Assembly: GCA_965229525.1 (NCBI GenBank)
Contig: OZ245886.1
Span: forward strand, 3,575,230-3,639,229
Origin: HXMU1420-13 sp965229525
Lineage (GTDB): Bacteria; Bacteroidota; Rhodothermia; Balneolales; Balneolaceae
DNA: 64,000 nt
Direction of reading: 5' to 3'
The notes beneath the pieces were generated by a model. The model was not told the origin of the DNA. It saw nothing but the letters and a program-made list of their open reading frames with translations, and ran no database searches. Each line of letters starts with the position of its first letter. Within the stretch, counting starts at the first letter, position 1. Positions 50,201-57,392 of this stretch are shown piece after piece. A program made the translations under genes and the position numbers.

Positions 50201-51463
50201 GTTTCGTCCTGTTTCAATCCCTGTGAAGAGCTCCATGTCATTGGTTAATTCAGAAGTAATAAGGATCTCAACAATTTCGATTGCTGTTCTATCCTCATTA
50301 CATGCTGATGCAGTTGCCTGGATATGAAGTGGCTGACCAATACTTGAAGTTGCTGTTTTCTCTTCGAACTCTTCGTTAGTGAAATAATCAATTTCAGCAC
50401 TTGGTGCCCCCAGGTCGGTAATAACATCATTTGAAGCAGCTGCAGTGGTAACTTCTCCTTCCGGATCCACATAACTCATTTCTGCAACGTTTACGATTTG
50501 TCCGGAAGCACCTTCGTTTACAGTCACAGAGAAATCTATACTAAATGTCTCGCCAACTTGTAGTGAATCGAATGCCACACCAATAATATCAATCTTATCA
50601 GCCGTATCGGGCTTCGTAGTTACAAATTCAAACTTACCAGCGCCTACTTCATGATATAATGGTAATCCTTTCGGTACTGATTCAAAATCTGCGAAAGTTA
50701 GATTCTCAGGTAAAGAGTCGGTTAGAATTACTTTCTCCTGTGCTATGCCATCGATTAAGATTTCTAATGGTAATGCTGTTAAGTCGCCGACATTCTCGCC
50801 TGAAATTGTATATAAAAAGGAATCGCCCGGTCGTAAATCATCAGCATTGGTTTGGCTTTTCTCAATTTCTACAATTGCACCAATCTGAATTTTTATCTCA
50901 TCAACGTTGATTTTTGTAACACCTGTATTAAGATCAGTAGCTTCAAATACCATAATTGCAGTTATCGTATCTCTCGGCTCTGTTGATCTAATTGTACCAA
51001 AATAAGAAACTTCAAATTGCTCACCCGCTTCAAGCCTTACTTCGGTAAATAAGGTGTCTGAACTTGCAATACTAGAGGCAAATTTTGGAGTAGTGATATC
51101 TTGGGTGTTCCAACTAAGATCAGCTAAATCGTATGCATCTTGGTTACTATTGTAACCTCGTATTGTATATGTAGATGGAGCATTCCCTTCGTTGGTAAGG
51201 AAGTGGGTTATTTCTACTTGTGTTCCTCTAAAATCGACAATCGAGTTATTTGGAAAGAAGCGGAAATCTGGGTTGCCATCAACTATAACCTTTACTTCAT
51301 TCGTGAACTGAATTCGTTCTACTCCATTAGTTTCTTCATAGGTTAAAGAAGCCTGGTTGGTAATCTCCTGGCCAGGCGTTGGAGCGTTTTGAGCATACAC
51401 ATCTCCCACAACTGCTAGTGAAAGCAGAACCAGTAAAGTGATATGTTGGAAAATGTGTCTCAA
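44219..51463 (-). CDS. 2414-residue DUF11 / outer-membrane beta-barrel / OmpA fusion protein
   Basis: The start is TTG at 51463 because an in-frame TAA lies four codons upstream; a signal peptide follows (LVLLSLAVVGDVYAQ). Residues about 26-350 are DUF11-like, starting GQEITNQASLTYEE; about 480-840 hold SdrD-B and DUF11 domains (GKVFLDCDENNMQDASELG). An Ig-like region leads to about 1200-1960, where alternating aromatic/polar strands with turns (FFLKGKVSGRTLLTAGYD, YPIYGDAAIRGYDAQSSG, ALYGDFVTQQN ... LGFSYKFDEQVF) predict a large outer-membrane barrel. An OmpA-like peptidoglycan-binding domain follows (about 2024-2130; GFTDTKAS, LSERRSLAV), then two more OmpA-like segments. The protein could be anchor or conduit for its DUF11 partners; this is inference. 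Confidence 0.82.
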   Translation of the reverse strand: MRHIFQHITLLVLLSLAVVGDVYAQNAPTPGQEITNQASLTYEETNGVERIQFTNEVKVIVDGNPDFRFFPNNSIVDFRGTQVEITHFLTNEGNAPSTYTIRGYNSNQDAYDLADLSWNTQDITTPKFASSIASSDTLFTEVRLEAGEQFEVSYFGTIRSTEPRDTITAIMVFEATDLNTGVTKINVDEIKIQIGAIVEIEKSQTNADDLRPGDSFLYTISGENVGDLTALPLEILIDGIAQEKVILTDSLPENLTFADFESVPKGLPLYHEVGAGKFEFVTTKPDTADKIDIIGVAFDSLQVGETFSIDFSVTVNEGASGQIVNVAEMSYVDPEGEVTTAAASNDVITDLGAPSAEIDYFTNEEFEEKTATSSIGQPLHIQATASACNEDRTAIEIVEILITSELTNDMELFTGIETGRNTGIFQIEEEVPTRDGFEFPVVQFNEILETAEEDVITAELECNGIRGGSGTPFGVIDAAVIVDPFGIVFDAETNAEIQGAEVRIIDVTGENNGGDAGGLATVYRPNGRDVTNNIENSDVQGKYRFPFLRPGTYRLEVTPPAGYEFSSNVPLDSLPTNRKVDSLASYGVDFEISDAPIGLDFDIPLDPLANGVLFAQKTVDRKVADIGDFVNYKIEITSQAVNTVRNLQVFDNLPFGFEFVEGTARVDGDTLANPDGGVGPNLRFLVGDIEPGGKKILSYRVYIGPGADRSDGINTALVQSDELIIKTSNEAKVEIEVRGGVFSDEALIVGKVFLDCDENNMQDASELGIPGVRLYLENGNYVVTDSEGKYSFYAIKPNKHVIKIDNYSLPEGSRLKVLDNRHAFDPSSRFADVKKGELHRADFAVCECTGEVYEEIERRTALLTGDNDIIESSLKQSFTVNESSNRGAGRFDKASGTIGNVNAPDFNTNEENGNNVDAIATSPDNAISAIEEVPSGLDIELFLQNTTEGTEILNVANDDTLSSDKLTVLAKGTNGALFDLYINGEVVPADRIGQRSSSNDNGIQIWEYVSIDLQPGENIITLQEGDPFGNVRGSDTKRVFVPGDLSEIKVNILRNNVAADGSSTALVEALFLDENGIQIGSRIPVTLDTEFGKWRIADNNAQTSGTQIFVENGKVELELQSPIQPVSSRIRISVGTIFDEAKIEFLPDLRPLIAAGIIEGTIRLREPLNIANVDNEAFERELKELTYSMNNFTADARFSFFLKGKVSGRTLLTAGYDSEKEDQERLFRDIRPEEYYPIYGDAAIRGYDAQSSGRMYIRLDRGKTYALYGDFVTQQNNSDIQLGAYNRSQNGVKTHFEQGALQVDAFGVSSISSRRISEFRAQGISRYELPDNDLIDNSEIIEIITYDREQVVGTDTLGVPNDPSLILSRERLTRFTDYVVDPFTGVITFKAPVSSVDAQFNPVYIRATYEVENDENRYLIGGANANFEISDGLNVGAGIVQDNNPNNEFTLATGNVNLKFNEKTKVVAELAHTMSDNNGDGTAGRIEVQHRGDRLDILTSVGRSTENFENQGASLGQSRTEARSRVRVNVAKSTKVNTEFLLSRNDTTEDQTIGGLFSLQQSIGSGVNAEVGVRYSEKTSKTAATITNTNLRSKVTAQLPFLKGASTFGEYEQDLNASDRRLIAVGGDYKIKNFAKAFARHEFASTAGGINTLNSNETRNSTVFGLNANYMKNGQVFSEYRMSDVQEGRSGQASLGLRNRFVISEGLGMNAGFERIFTVQGPNRNDGTSISTAIDYTGSTNWKGTARAEARFGQNSDTYLNSLGYGVKLTRDWSMLARNIISINSNRNKSGIQKLQQRLQIGAAYRDTDTNMFDALLRYEFKYEKDDNIAPDFSRQAHVFSTHANYKPQSNLVLSGRIAAKYARSSDDLQTNTSFLELISGRALYDLNDRWDAGINASILANSDFSTKDYGLGVELGYIVATNLRLAGGFNFFGYDDEDLVANNYTQAGTYLGFSYKFDEQVFTSLAPNRAAGLIDESVYLKCIPCQIPEIKTMPVDMLEHELEPVVLTRDVFDFEPLATLVILPRQIHFNNDMSYINSSAAQMLDKLAKYLSEKDEYLIDLNGFTDTKASTAYNQALSERRSLAVRAYLVAAGIDKRRLLINGFGELDAAGKNAVEMALERRVEFDLNDLNEQVTFVDQVEDLQVQQKARNIGGWDYIFKFEHNAVPTNINLQSGSSELNYLNRYMIERIAIAMEKYPEIGVRIALPADNRFSTLQQQILEELEAAGADINRYMFGRGVQGNQNTIQISYTRDNLLQLFEQQDDVKFLNNSQVPELIESLLRILKSRVDYELIQDLSQSYVVPDRVNFTHSATLLDNESQAVVSRIGSYLRNNPGVYLELRGNGTQRDRNRMVEMRRYLEQWGIDGGRVEFSQITVETDGTAIRVEYKNADSINLLNVESLNLKPGAGTNTGR

Positions 51464-51479
51464 ATTTTTGGTTTAAAAG

Positions 51480-51506
51480 GAGGGCAAGGTGTTCAACCTC
51501 ACCCTC
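51480..51506 (-). terminator. Weak intercistronic hairpin within the DUF11 operon
   Basis: Between the stop at 51536 and the TTG start at 51463 the minus strand can fold GAGGG..AGGT against ACCT..CCCTC with a 2x2 internal mismatch, followed by CTTTT. It could partly terminate transcription and lower the amount of the two giant downstream proteins. Weak stem and short T-run keep confidence low. Confidence 0.35.
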
Positions 51507-51535
51507 ATGTCTGGGTTAAGAATTAAATAGCATCA

Positions 51536-54214
51536 TCAACTATCGACCTTGACCGCAAAGGTGAGTGTCACCTGCTCAGTCGGATCTAGTTGAGGGATGT
51601 CTAATGTGATTGTTCCGGTTTGGCCAACAGCAGGGTTGCTGGTAAGCGAAACACCCGGAACAGTTCCATTATCAACGTTGAATGCACCGATCTCGAGTAC
51701 GGTTGTGAATGATGGAACTGCATCATTAATTACAACAGATGTTACCGGCTCGGAACCATCATTTACGATGGTAATTGAGTAGTAGACAGTGTCTCCTGGT
51801 AATACATTGAACTGAGATTTAGAAAATGTGCCGGCTGCTCCATTTACTGCTGGTGCCTGGAATTTGTCGATAGATAATCTACCTGCCTGTACTTCCGTTT
51901 GGTCATCGTTTGACACATCAGCCAATACTTCATTGAAGTCAAGTACTTCTATTGTTGTGGTAACAGTTGCTCCATCATCAAGACCAGTTGATGCAGTAAC
52001 CTGTACAATGAATTTCAGCTGATCACCGAACTGGAGAACACCAACTGACGGAGGTAAATCAACTTCAAGTGGTGATGCTGCACTTGTTAACAATGAGTCA
52101 ACCCCAGTTACCTGACCATCGTCATTGGTATCCCAATACACTCTGGCAGTCCAACCAGTAGGAACTGAATTTGTAAGAGCAACTCTAAGATCAGATTCAC
52201 CTGCACCAGCACCAACGTTTTCATCTACGTTAGAATTGATAGTTAGTGTGTGGATATAATCCACAGAACCACCAGGAGAAACCTGACCAGATTGACCTGT
52301 AACAAGCGTAATCTGACGAACTGTGTTTACAGTAACACGCTCGAATTTGATGTCTTTCGCTCCTGTATTTTGAGAAAATGCACGAACAAAAATATTTACA
52401 TCACCAGGCTGGAAACCGGCTGGAATGTTAACACGAAGCGTAACTTCTTTGAAATTACCAGAAGTAATTGAAACTGAGTTAATCGTGTTATCACCGTTAT
52501 TTGGGTCTCTAAAAGAAGCAGTCCATCCACTTGGAAGAGTTGCACTTGTTAGAAGATCACCACCTGCAGTTGTATCCGTTGCAAAAGTAAGGTCATAGGT
52601 ATCATCAACACCGGAAGTGTTATTGATAAATAACGTGAAGTTTACAGTTGTACCCGGGTTTGCAGGAAGTGTAGTAACAGGAGCAGCTTCGGGACCTTCG
52701 CCCACACCAGTTTCACTACCATTACCAATTTCAGCTACGTTTGTGATATCAACAGTTGGAGTTGTAATCTCACCTAATGCATCCGTATGGAAGTCACTTT
52801 CTCCCGGATCGTTGATCGAGGTGAGTGTTTTAACAACAGCAAACGGCCCACCACTTTGACCGGAAGGCAGATTAACTTGTAAAACTACCTTCGCAGTATC
52901 GCCAACTGCAATAGGTCCTGTATCAGGAATACCATCATTGTTTGTATCGGTATATGGTGAAGTAGGATTGTTATTACCATCAACTTTAAAGAAGGTAAAG
53001 GTAGTACCTGCCGGATAGTTAGACCCAGACAACGTAATGTTGTAGGTATCTGTAGCCGTACCATCGTTTGTAAACAAGTTTAAGAAGTTTACAATAGCAC
53101 CTTGTTCCGCTGAATTAACTAGAACAGTATCAGCACCAACACGGTTGATATCGTAATTTTCATCAACCTGAATACTTGCATTGTTTGTACTTACTGGTGC
53201 AGGAGCATCATCATGACGGAATGTACCGTTGTTCACAATGGTGTTACCTTCTTGTCCAGCATCTACTACGACTTTAAAACTAATAGTACCAGATGCACCC
53301 GCATTGATACTTGCAATTTCAATGATCACAGAATCAGCAACACCTGTATTATCGAATTCGTACAGGATACCAGAGGCAGTTTCACCGGGGGAAGCGTCGG
53401 TAAGTGGAGTACCTGCCGCACCGGACCAAACACCAGAACCAGGAACATAAGTTACACCAGCTGGTAATGGATCCTTAATCACAAGATTTGCTGCATTAGA
53501 AGAACCACCACTCTCGGCATATGCAAAGGTATAAGTTACCGTATCACCAACAGCAACAAATTGCTTGTCGCGGTTTTTCTGAACGTTAACAACTGCATCT
53601 TCATCAACATTGGTTGTGTTTGTAGCAACATCAGATTCATTACTATCGAAATTACTCGTAGCAGTAATCGTAAATGTTTCCGTTTCACCTTCAGTTGCAG
53701 TAACAGGTATATCCGCTACAATTACGATCCCGTAGGTATTACCATTCGGCGAGCCCGGAGGGTCGATGTTCGGTGTAAATGTTATTGGATTGAAGTTATC
53801 AGGCACACCGTTCTGGTCATCATCCGGGTAGATTACGATGTTATCGAAATCAAAATCTCCGGAGCCTTCCAAAGTAGCTAGGTTAAAGAAATCCACGCCG
53901 TTACCAGTATTGGTAATTGTGTGTGGGAATGTTACCTGGCCACCAGGGCTTACTGTTAAGCTGATACCTGCTGAGATATCAACACCAGCTACTTGCTGCA
54001 CGATTGTCTGAACCGTGTTAGATGTGATGGATTGATTATTTCCACCATTGTCAACATAGGTTGCACTTGCTTGGTTACCAATTTGTGTATTGGCAGGAGG
54101 CACCTGTGCGAACACGTCAGAAGACGATACGCCTAGTAAAACGCCAAAAACCAAGAACAACCCCACAAGGCGTGATACCTTGTTTCCGATTGTACGTGTT
54201 TTGTTAGTTTTCAT
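51536..54214 (-). CDS. DUF11-repeat surface protein (about 892 residues)
   Basis: The start is placed at ATG 54214 since it opens a normal signal peptide (MKTNKTRTIGNKVSRLVG ... SSSDVFAQ) with an AGGATA nearby; an in-frame ATG at 54271 would add 19 residues. Mature residues begin NTQIGNQASATYVDNGG, which closely resembles the N-terminus of the barrel protein (QEITNQASLTYEE). DUF11-type domains follow, for example VNVQKNRDKQFVAVGDTV (about 208) and the last one LSIDKFQAP (about 778) ending in VTLTFAVKVDS. No membrane anchor or type IX sorting domain is seen. It lies between a small DUF11 gene and the barrel gene and probably forms part of the same surface structure. Confidence 0.8.
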   Translation of the reverse strand: MKTNKTRTIGNKVSRLVGLFLVFGVLLGVSSSDVFAQVPPANTQIGNQASATYVDNGGNNQSITSNTVQTIVQQVAGVDISAGISLTVSPGGQVTFPHTITNTGNGVDFFNLATLEGSGDFDFDNIVIYPDDDQNGVPDNFNPITFTPNIDPPGSPNGNTYGIVIVADIPVTATEGETETFTITATSNFDSNESDVATNTTNVDEDAVVNVQKNRDKQFVAVGDTVTYTFAYAESGGSSNAANLVIKDPLPAGVTYVPGSGVWSGAAGTPLTDASPGETASGILYEFDNTGVADSVIIEIASINAGASGTISFKVVVDAGQEGNTIVNNGTFRHDDAPAPVSTNNASIQVDENYDINRVGADTVLVNSAEQGAIVNFLNLFTNDGTATDTYNITLSGSNYPAGTTFTFFKVDGNNNPTSPYTDTNNDGIPDTGPIAVGDTAKVVLQVNLPSGQSGGPFAVVKTLTSINDPGESDFHTDALGEITTPTVDITNVAEIGNGSETGVGEGPEAAPVTTLPANPGTTVNFTLFINNTSGVDDTYDLTFATDTTAGGDLLTSATLPSGWTASFRDPNNGDNTINSVSITSGNFKEVTLRVNIPAGFQPGDVNIFVRAFSQNTGAKDIKFERVTVNTVRQITLVTGQSGQVSPGGSVDYIHTLTINSNVDENVGAGAGESDLRVALTNSVPTGWTARVYWDTNDDGQVTGVDSLLTSAASPLEVDLPPSVGVLQFGDQLKFIVQVTASTGLDDGATVTTTIEVLDFNEVLADVSNDDQTEVQAGRLSIDKFQAPAVNGAAGTFSKSQFNVLPGDTVYYSITIVNDGSEPVTSVVINDAVPSFTTVLEIGAFNVDNGTVPGVSLTSNPAVGQTGTITLDIPQLDPTEQVTLTFAVKVDS

Positions 54215-54275
54215 GGTTTCTATCCTGTTTAGGTTTAGAATTATTGAATTGTTATTTGTTTGATTTTCCATAAGA

Positions 54276-54761
54276 CTAGTTTTCTATCACCCTAACTCTG
54301 GCGACAAGAATGACTTGATCCCCCGCCTCTAGTGACGGAACCAACCAGCGTAGTCGCCGATATTCTCGGCCCGGAACCTCTTCTTCAACTGTAGTTCCGT
54401 CAGGTTGTCGCACTGTGCGAGTTAAGGGTAGTCGTTGGAAAGTATTGCCAGTATTTGAGAGGCTGGCACCCTCTGGGTTTGGACTAGCAGACTCAAGCAA
54501 ATACTCCATCCCGATGGGGATTGGTAGTATAGGCTGTAATTGAGTAATACCATTATCCAAATTGTTTGTATAGGTAAGCCTGTATTCGATCAAGTCGCCA
54601 GGCGCTACCTCAGTGGTAGCCACTGAAATTTCTTCGCCGTTATCATCAACGGTAATGCGGAAAACCTCTAGAACCGAGGTGACTCCATCACCCTGCTGCG
54701 CGAATGCATTGGCAGCAAAACCCAGTATCAAAATTGTCAGAAATGTACATTTGTTTTTCAT
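54276..54761 (-). CDS. Small secreted single-domain DUF11-like protein
   Basis: A 161-residue protein with a signal peptide (CTFLTILILGFAANAFAQ) and a single DUF11-like beta domain: EVAPGDLIEYRLTYTNN, LPIPIGMEYLLESASP and LEAGDQVILVARVRVIEN. The C-terminal end has the same pattern as the last domain of the two larger DUF11 proteins. It is the first gene of the operon. A minor structural subunit or cap is one guess; nothing in the sequence fixes its role. Confidence 0.75.
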   Translation of the reverse strand: MKNKCTFLTILILGFAANAFAQQGDGVTSVLEVFRITVDDNGEEISVATTEVAPGDLIEYRLTYTNNLDNGITQLQPILPIPIGMEYLLESASPNPEGASLSNTGNTFQRLPLTRTVRQPDGTTVEEEVPGREYRRLRWLVPSLEAGDQVILVARVRVIEN

Positions 54762-55094
54762 AGCACTCTTTGTTTAGAAATTGAACCCATTAATGGTTTA
54801 TACAAAAATACCGATCTGACGTTGGAAACGCCGTTAGAGTGCGTTAAGAAAGAGGTGTTACAATTAGGGGGTTTTATTAATTGATTCTAATATAATTCAG
54901 GCTTTTTTAATACAAAATGCTTGGTTTTTTGAAATTCTTTTGTTCGGATTAATAATTTTGTAAGCGCTTACTACTAAATTTATATACAAACTATTTATTA
55001 TATATTATTATCTCTTTTATTATATATTTCAATTAATAATTATTTTTTACGACCTCTTAATAAAAGATGATTTATATTTCTCAAAATTGATGAT
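54762..55094. promoter_or_regulatory. 333-base divergent regulatory region of the DUF11 operon
   Basis: The region is very AT-rich and holds no gene. On the minus strand TATTTTTG (54810-54803) fits the -7 consensus TAnnTTTG and would give a leader of about 45 bases for the DUF11 operon. A perfect 12-base palindrome GTAAGCGCTTAC is at 54960-54971, about 200 bases upstream of the first gene, and CCATTAATGG (54787-54796) is a second palindrome close to the start. The right half (about 54980-55080) is almost pure A/T, with no recognisable element for the DUF58 gene. Confidence 0.4.
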
Positions 55095-55970
55095 ATGATA
55101 TCTAAAGAAGTATTAAAGAAGATTAAGAAACTAGAAATACAAACAAAGGGACTAGTAAACACCTTGTTTGGCGGCGAGTATCAATCGGCTTTTAAGGGGC
55201 GTGGAATGGCATTTTCGGAAGTTCGTGCATACAATTATGGGGATGATATCAGGCAAATAGATTGGAATGTTACCGCGAGAACAGGCGACCCGTATATCAA
55301 AATTTTTGAAGAAGAAAGAGAGCAAACGTTAATGCTTTGTGTAGATATTTCTGCAAGTGGAATATTCGGTAGCAACCTCCAAAGAAAGATGGATATTGCC
55401 ATTGAAATTAGTGCTGTTTTGGCATTTTCTGCTATCAATAATGGGGATAAAGTTGGACTTGTTTTGTTCTCAGACAAAATTGAGAAAGTTGTGCCTCCAA
55501 AGAAGGGTCGAACACATGTACTGAGATTAATAAGAGAATTATACACTACAAAACCAACAGGTACTGGAACCACAATAGCAGATGCTTTAAGCTACGTTAA
55601 TCGATTATTGGATCGAAGGGCAATTGTAGTTTTAGCTTCCGATTTTCAGGATGATAATTTTGAAAAACAGCTGAAAATTACCAATCAAAAACATGACCTG
55701 GTAAGCATAGTAATTCACGATCCATTCGAAGATGAATTACCTGAAATTGGATTAGTCCCTTTTCGAGATGCTGAGACAAGTCGAGAAATTCTAATTGATA
55801 CTTCAAGCCAGAAAGTAAGGGATGCTTATCGAAAAAGAAGATACATTCACAAGAAAAATTTAGAAGATTCTCTACTCAAAATGAAAGTCGACGCTGTAAA
55901 TGTAACAACAAATCAGTCTTATGTGCGTCCTTTAATGAATTTCTTTAAACGACGTCTTAACCGCTATTGA
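55095..55970 (+). CDS. DUF58 family protein (Bat-type)
   Basis: A 291-residue cytosolic protein of the DUF58 family. The hallmark region GMAFSEVRAYNYGDDIRQIDWNVTAR is followed by a VWA-like fold with LMLCVDISASG (DxSxS-like) and the later IVVLASDFQDDN. DUF58 proteins usually sit beside MoxR ATPases and VWA proteins in Bat-type operons, connected with aerotolerance or envelope function in Bacteroidota. Related genes lie at 57393-59407 but are separated from it by a convergent metallopeptidase gene, and no moxR is in the window. Its stop abuts the end of the M23 gene. Confidence 0.88.
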   Translation: MISKEVLKKIKKLEIQTKGLVNTLFGGEYQSAFKGRGMAFSEVRAYNYGDDIRQIDWNVTARTGDPYIKIFEEEREQTLMLCVDISASGIFGSNLQRKMDIAIEISAVLAFSAINNGDKVGLVLFSDKIEKVVPPKKGRTHVLRLIRELYTTKPTGTGTTIADALSYVNRLLDRRAIVVLASDFQDDNFEKQLKITNQKHDLVSIVIHDPFEDELPEIGLVPFRDAETSREILIDTSSQKVRDAYRKRRYIHKKNLEDSLLKMKVDAVNVTTNQSYVRPLMNFFKRRLNRY

Positions 55971-57242
55971 TCAATAATTTAGGGCTAATAAATCTTGATC
56001 ATTAGTACGCATGAGATGTTTATATCTCTCGATGTACAATTTAAACTGTTTCAGCTCTTCACCTTCTAGAGATTTTGAAGGCGGAAGATTAATATTCAAT
56101 GGATTTACAGGCTGATCGTGCTTGTAAATTCGATAATCTAGATGCACACCTGTTACTCTACCAGTACGTCCAACATATCCAATAGTTTGGCCCTGTTTTA
56201 CCATTTTTCCAGGTCTAACACCCGGTGCAAATCCATTTAAGTGCAGATATGCGGTAGTATATATACCGTTATGTTTAATTTTAACAATATTTCCATTCGG
56301 GCCTCGATACCTTGCTTCGATAACTTCACCATCCCCCACTGCAATCACTGGTGTACCTAATGGTGCTGCATAATCTACCCCATAATGTGGCATATTTCTC
56401 TTTAGTACAGGGTGAAAACGGTTGTGGGAAAATCCTGAACTTACACGTTGAGAATATTTAAATGGAGCTTTTAATAACGCTTTTTGAAGTCCTTCCCCAT
56501 TTTGATTGAAATAACCAGCCCGATCAGATGTTTCATAATGATACGCATTGTACAGCGTTCCTTTATGGCGGAAATTAGCCGCAATTATCTCACCCACTCC
56601 ATATGGTTCACCATCTACAAACTGTTGCTCGTAAATTATTTTATACTCATCGTTTGGTTGTAGACTGAAAAAATCTACTTGCCAACCAAAAATGTCGCTA
56701 AGTTTGCTTCCCAGTATTGGATTGTCGCCATTTTGTTTTAATGCTTCGTACAATGAAGATGTAATTACCCCTTCTGTAACCATTTGTACTTTCGTTATCT
56801 CTTTAGCCGCTCTATCCACCCAAATTTTATCGCCCCAATCAAATACAACATATTCAACTTTATCTATATGAATAATTAGACGGTCAACTTTCTCTGTAAT
56901 TGGATTCTCATAAACGAGATATCTCTGTCCAGGTCTAAGAGAATTACTATTAAATACATCGCGTGACTCTAAATCTATTTGTCTAATCGTTTGTGGGCTT
57001 ATATCAAAAGAACGCAAGATGGTGTAAATGCTCTCATTGGCCTTTATTCTGCCATCTAAAACCAGTGTTCGAACTTCAAATCCATATCCATCTAATAGTA
57101 CATCTTCCTGGATTTCCGTGAGGTTGGTTAGTGTAATGGAAGGTGCTGACTCAAATTGAATTTTGTCAGATTGGAACCATGTGCACCCCGAAAGTCCTAT
57201 TATTCCTGCTAATAAAATTAATTGTGTAAATATCCGACTCAA
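55971..57242 (-). CDS. M23 family metallopeptidase lipoprotein
   Basis: A 423-residue envelope protein. TTG at 57242 is the likely start (in-frame TAG two codons upstream) and opens a lipoprotein signal with lipobox LSGC, Cys20. Residues about 50-265 hold a LysM/OapA-like part (TILRSFDISPQTIRQID, LRPGQRYLVY) as in DD-metallopeptidases of the MepM type. The peptidase M23 domain has zinc ligands His286 and Asp290 (HYGVDYAAPLGTPV); the usual HxH motif reads HLD (367-369), Asp replacing the second His. This variant occurs in some M23 enzymes, so activity on peptidoglycan cross-links is still plausible. It converges on the DUF58 gene without any gap. Confidence 0.88.
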   Translation of the reverse strand: MSRIFTQLILLAGIIGLSGCTWFQSDKIQFESAPSITLTNLTEIQEDVLLDGYGFEVRTLVLDGRIKANESIYTILRSFDISPQTIRQIDLESRDVFNSNSLRPGQRYLVYENPITEKVDRLIIHIDKVEYVVFDWGDKIWVDRAAKEITKVQMVTEGVITSSLYEALKQNGDNPILGSKLSDIFGWQVDFFSLQPNDEYKIIYEQQFVDGEPYGVGEIIAANFRHKGTLYNAYHYETSDRAGYFNQNGEGLQKALLKAPFKYSQRVSSGFSHNRFHPVLKRNMPHYGVDYAAPLGTPVIAVGDGEVIEARYRGPNGNIVKIKHNGIYTTAYLHLNGFAPGVRPGKMVKQGQTIGYVGRTGRVTGVHLDYRIYKHDQPVNPLNINLPPSKSLEGEELKQFKLYIERYKHLMRTNDQDLLALNY

Positions 57243-57392
57243 TACCTAGTCCTCTTAAATAGATGATGGCGCAAATGATACAAAATTCCTGATTTCTTTC
57301 ATATTTCAGGATTTTTACAAAATTCAATGCTCTTTTAAATGCATTTATAATGTCGATACTACTATTTTTCGGCGTTATAAAGACGGCAAATC

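Noticed and set aside
34827..54761. DUF11 operon as a toxin delivery or defence system
   Set aside because: No toxin, nuclease, immunity or secretion ATPase domain could be recognised; all domains are structural beta modules.
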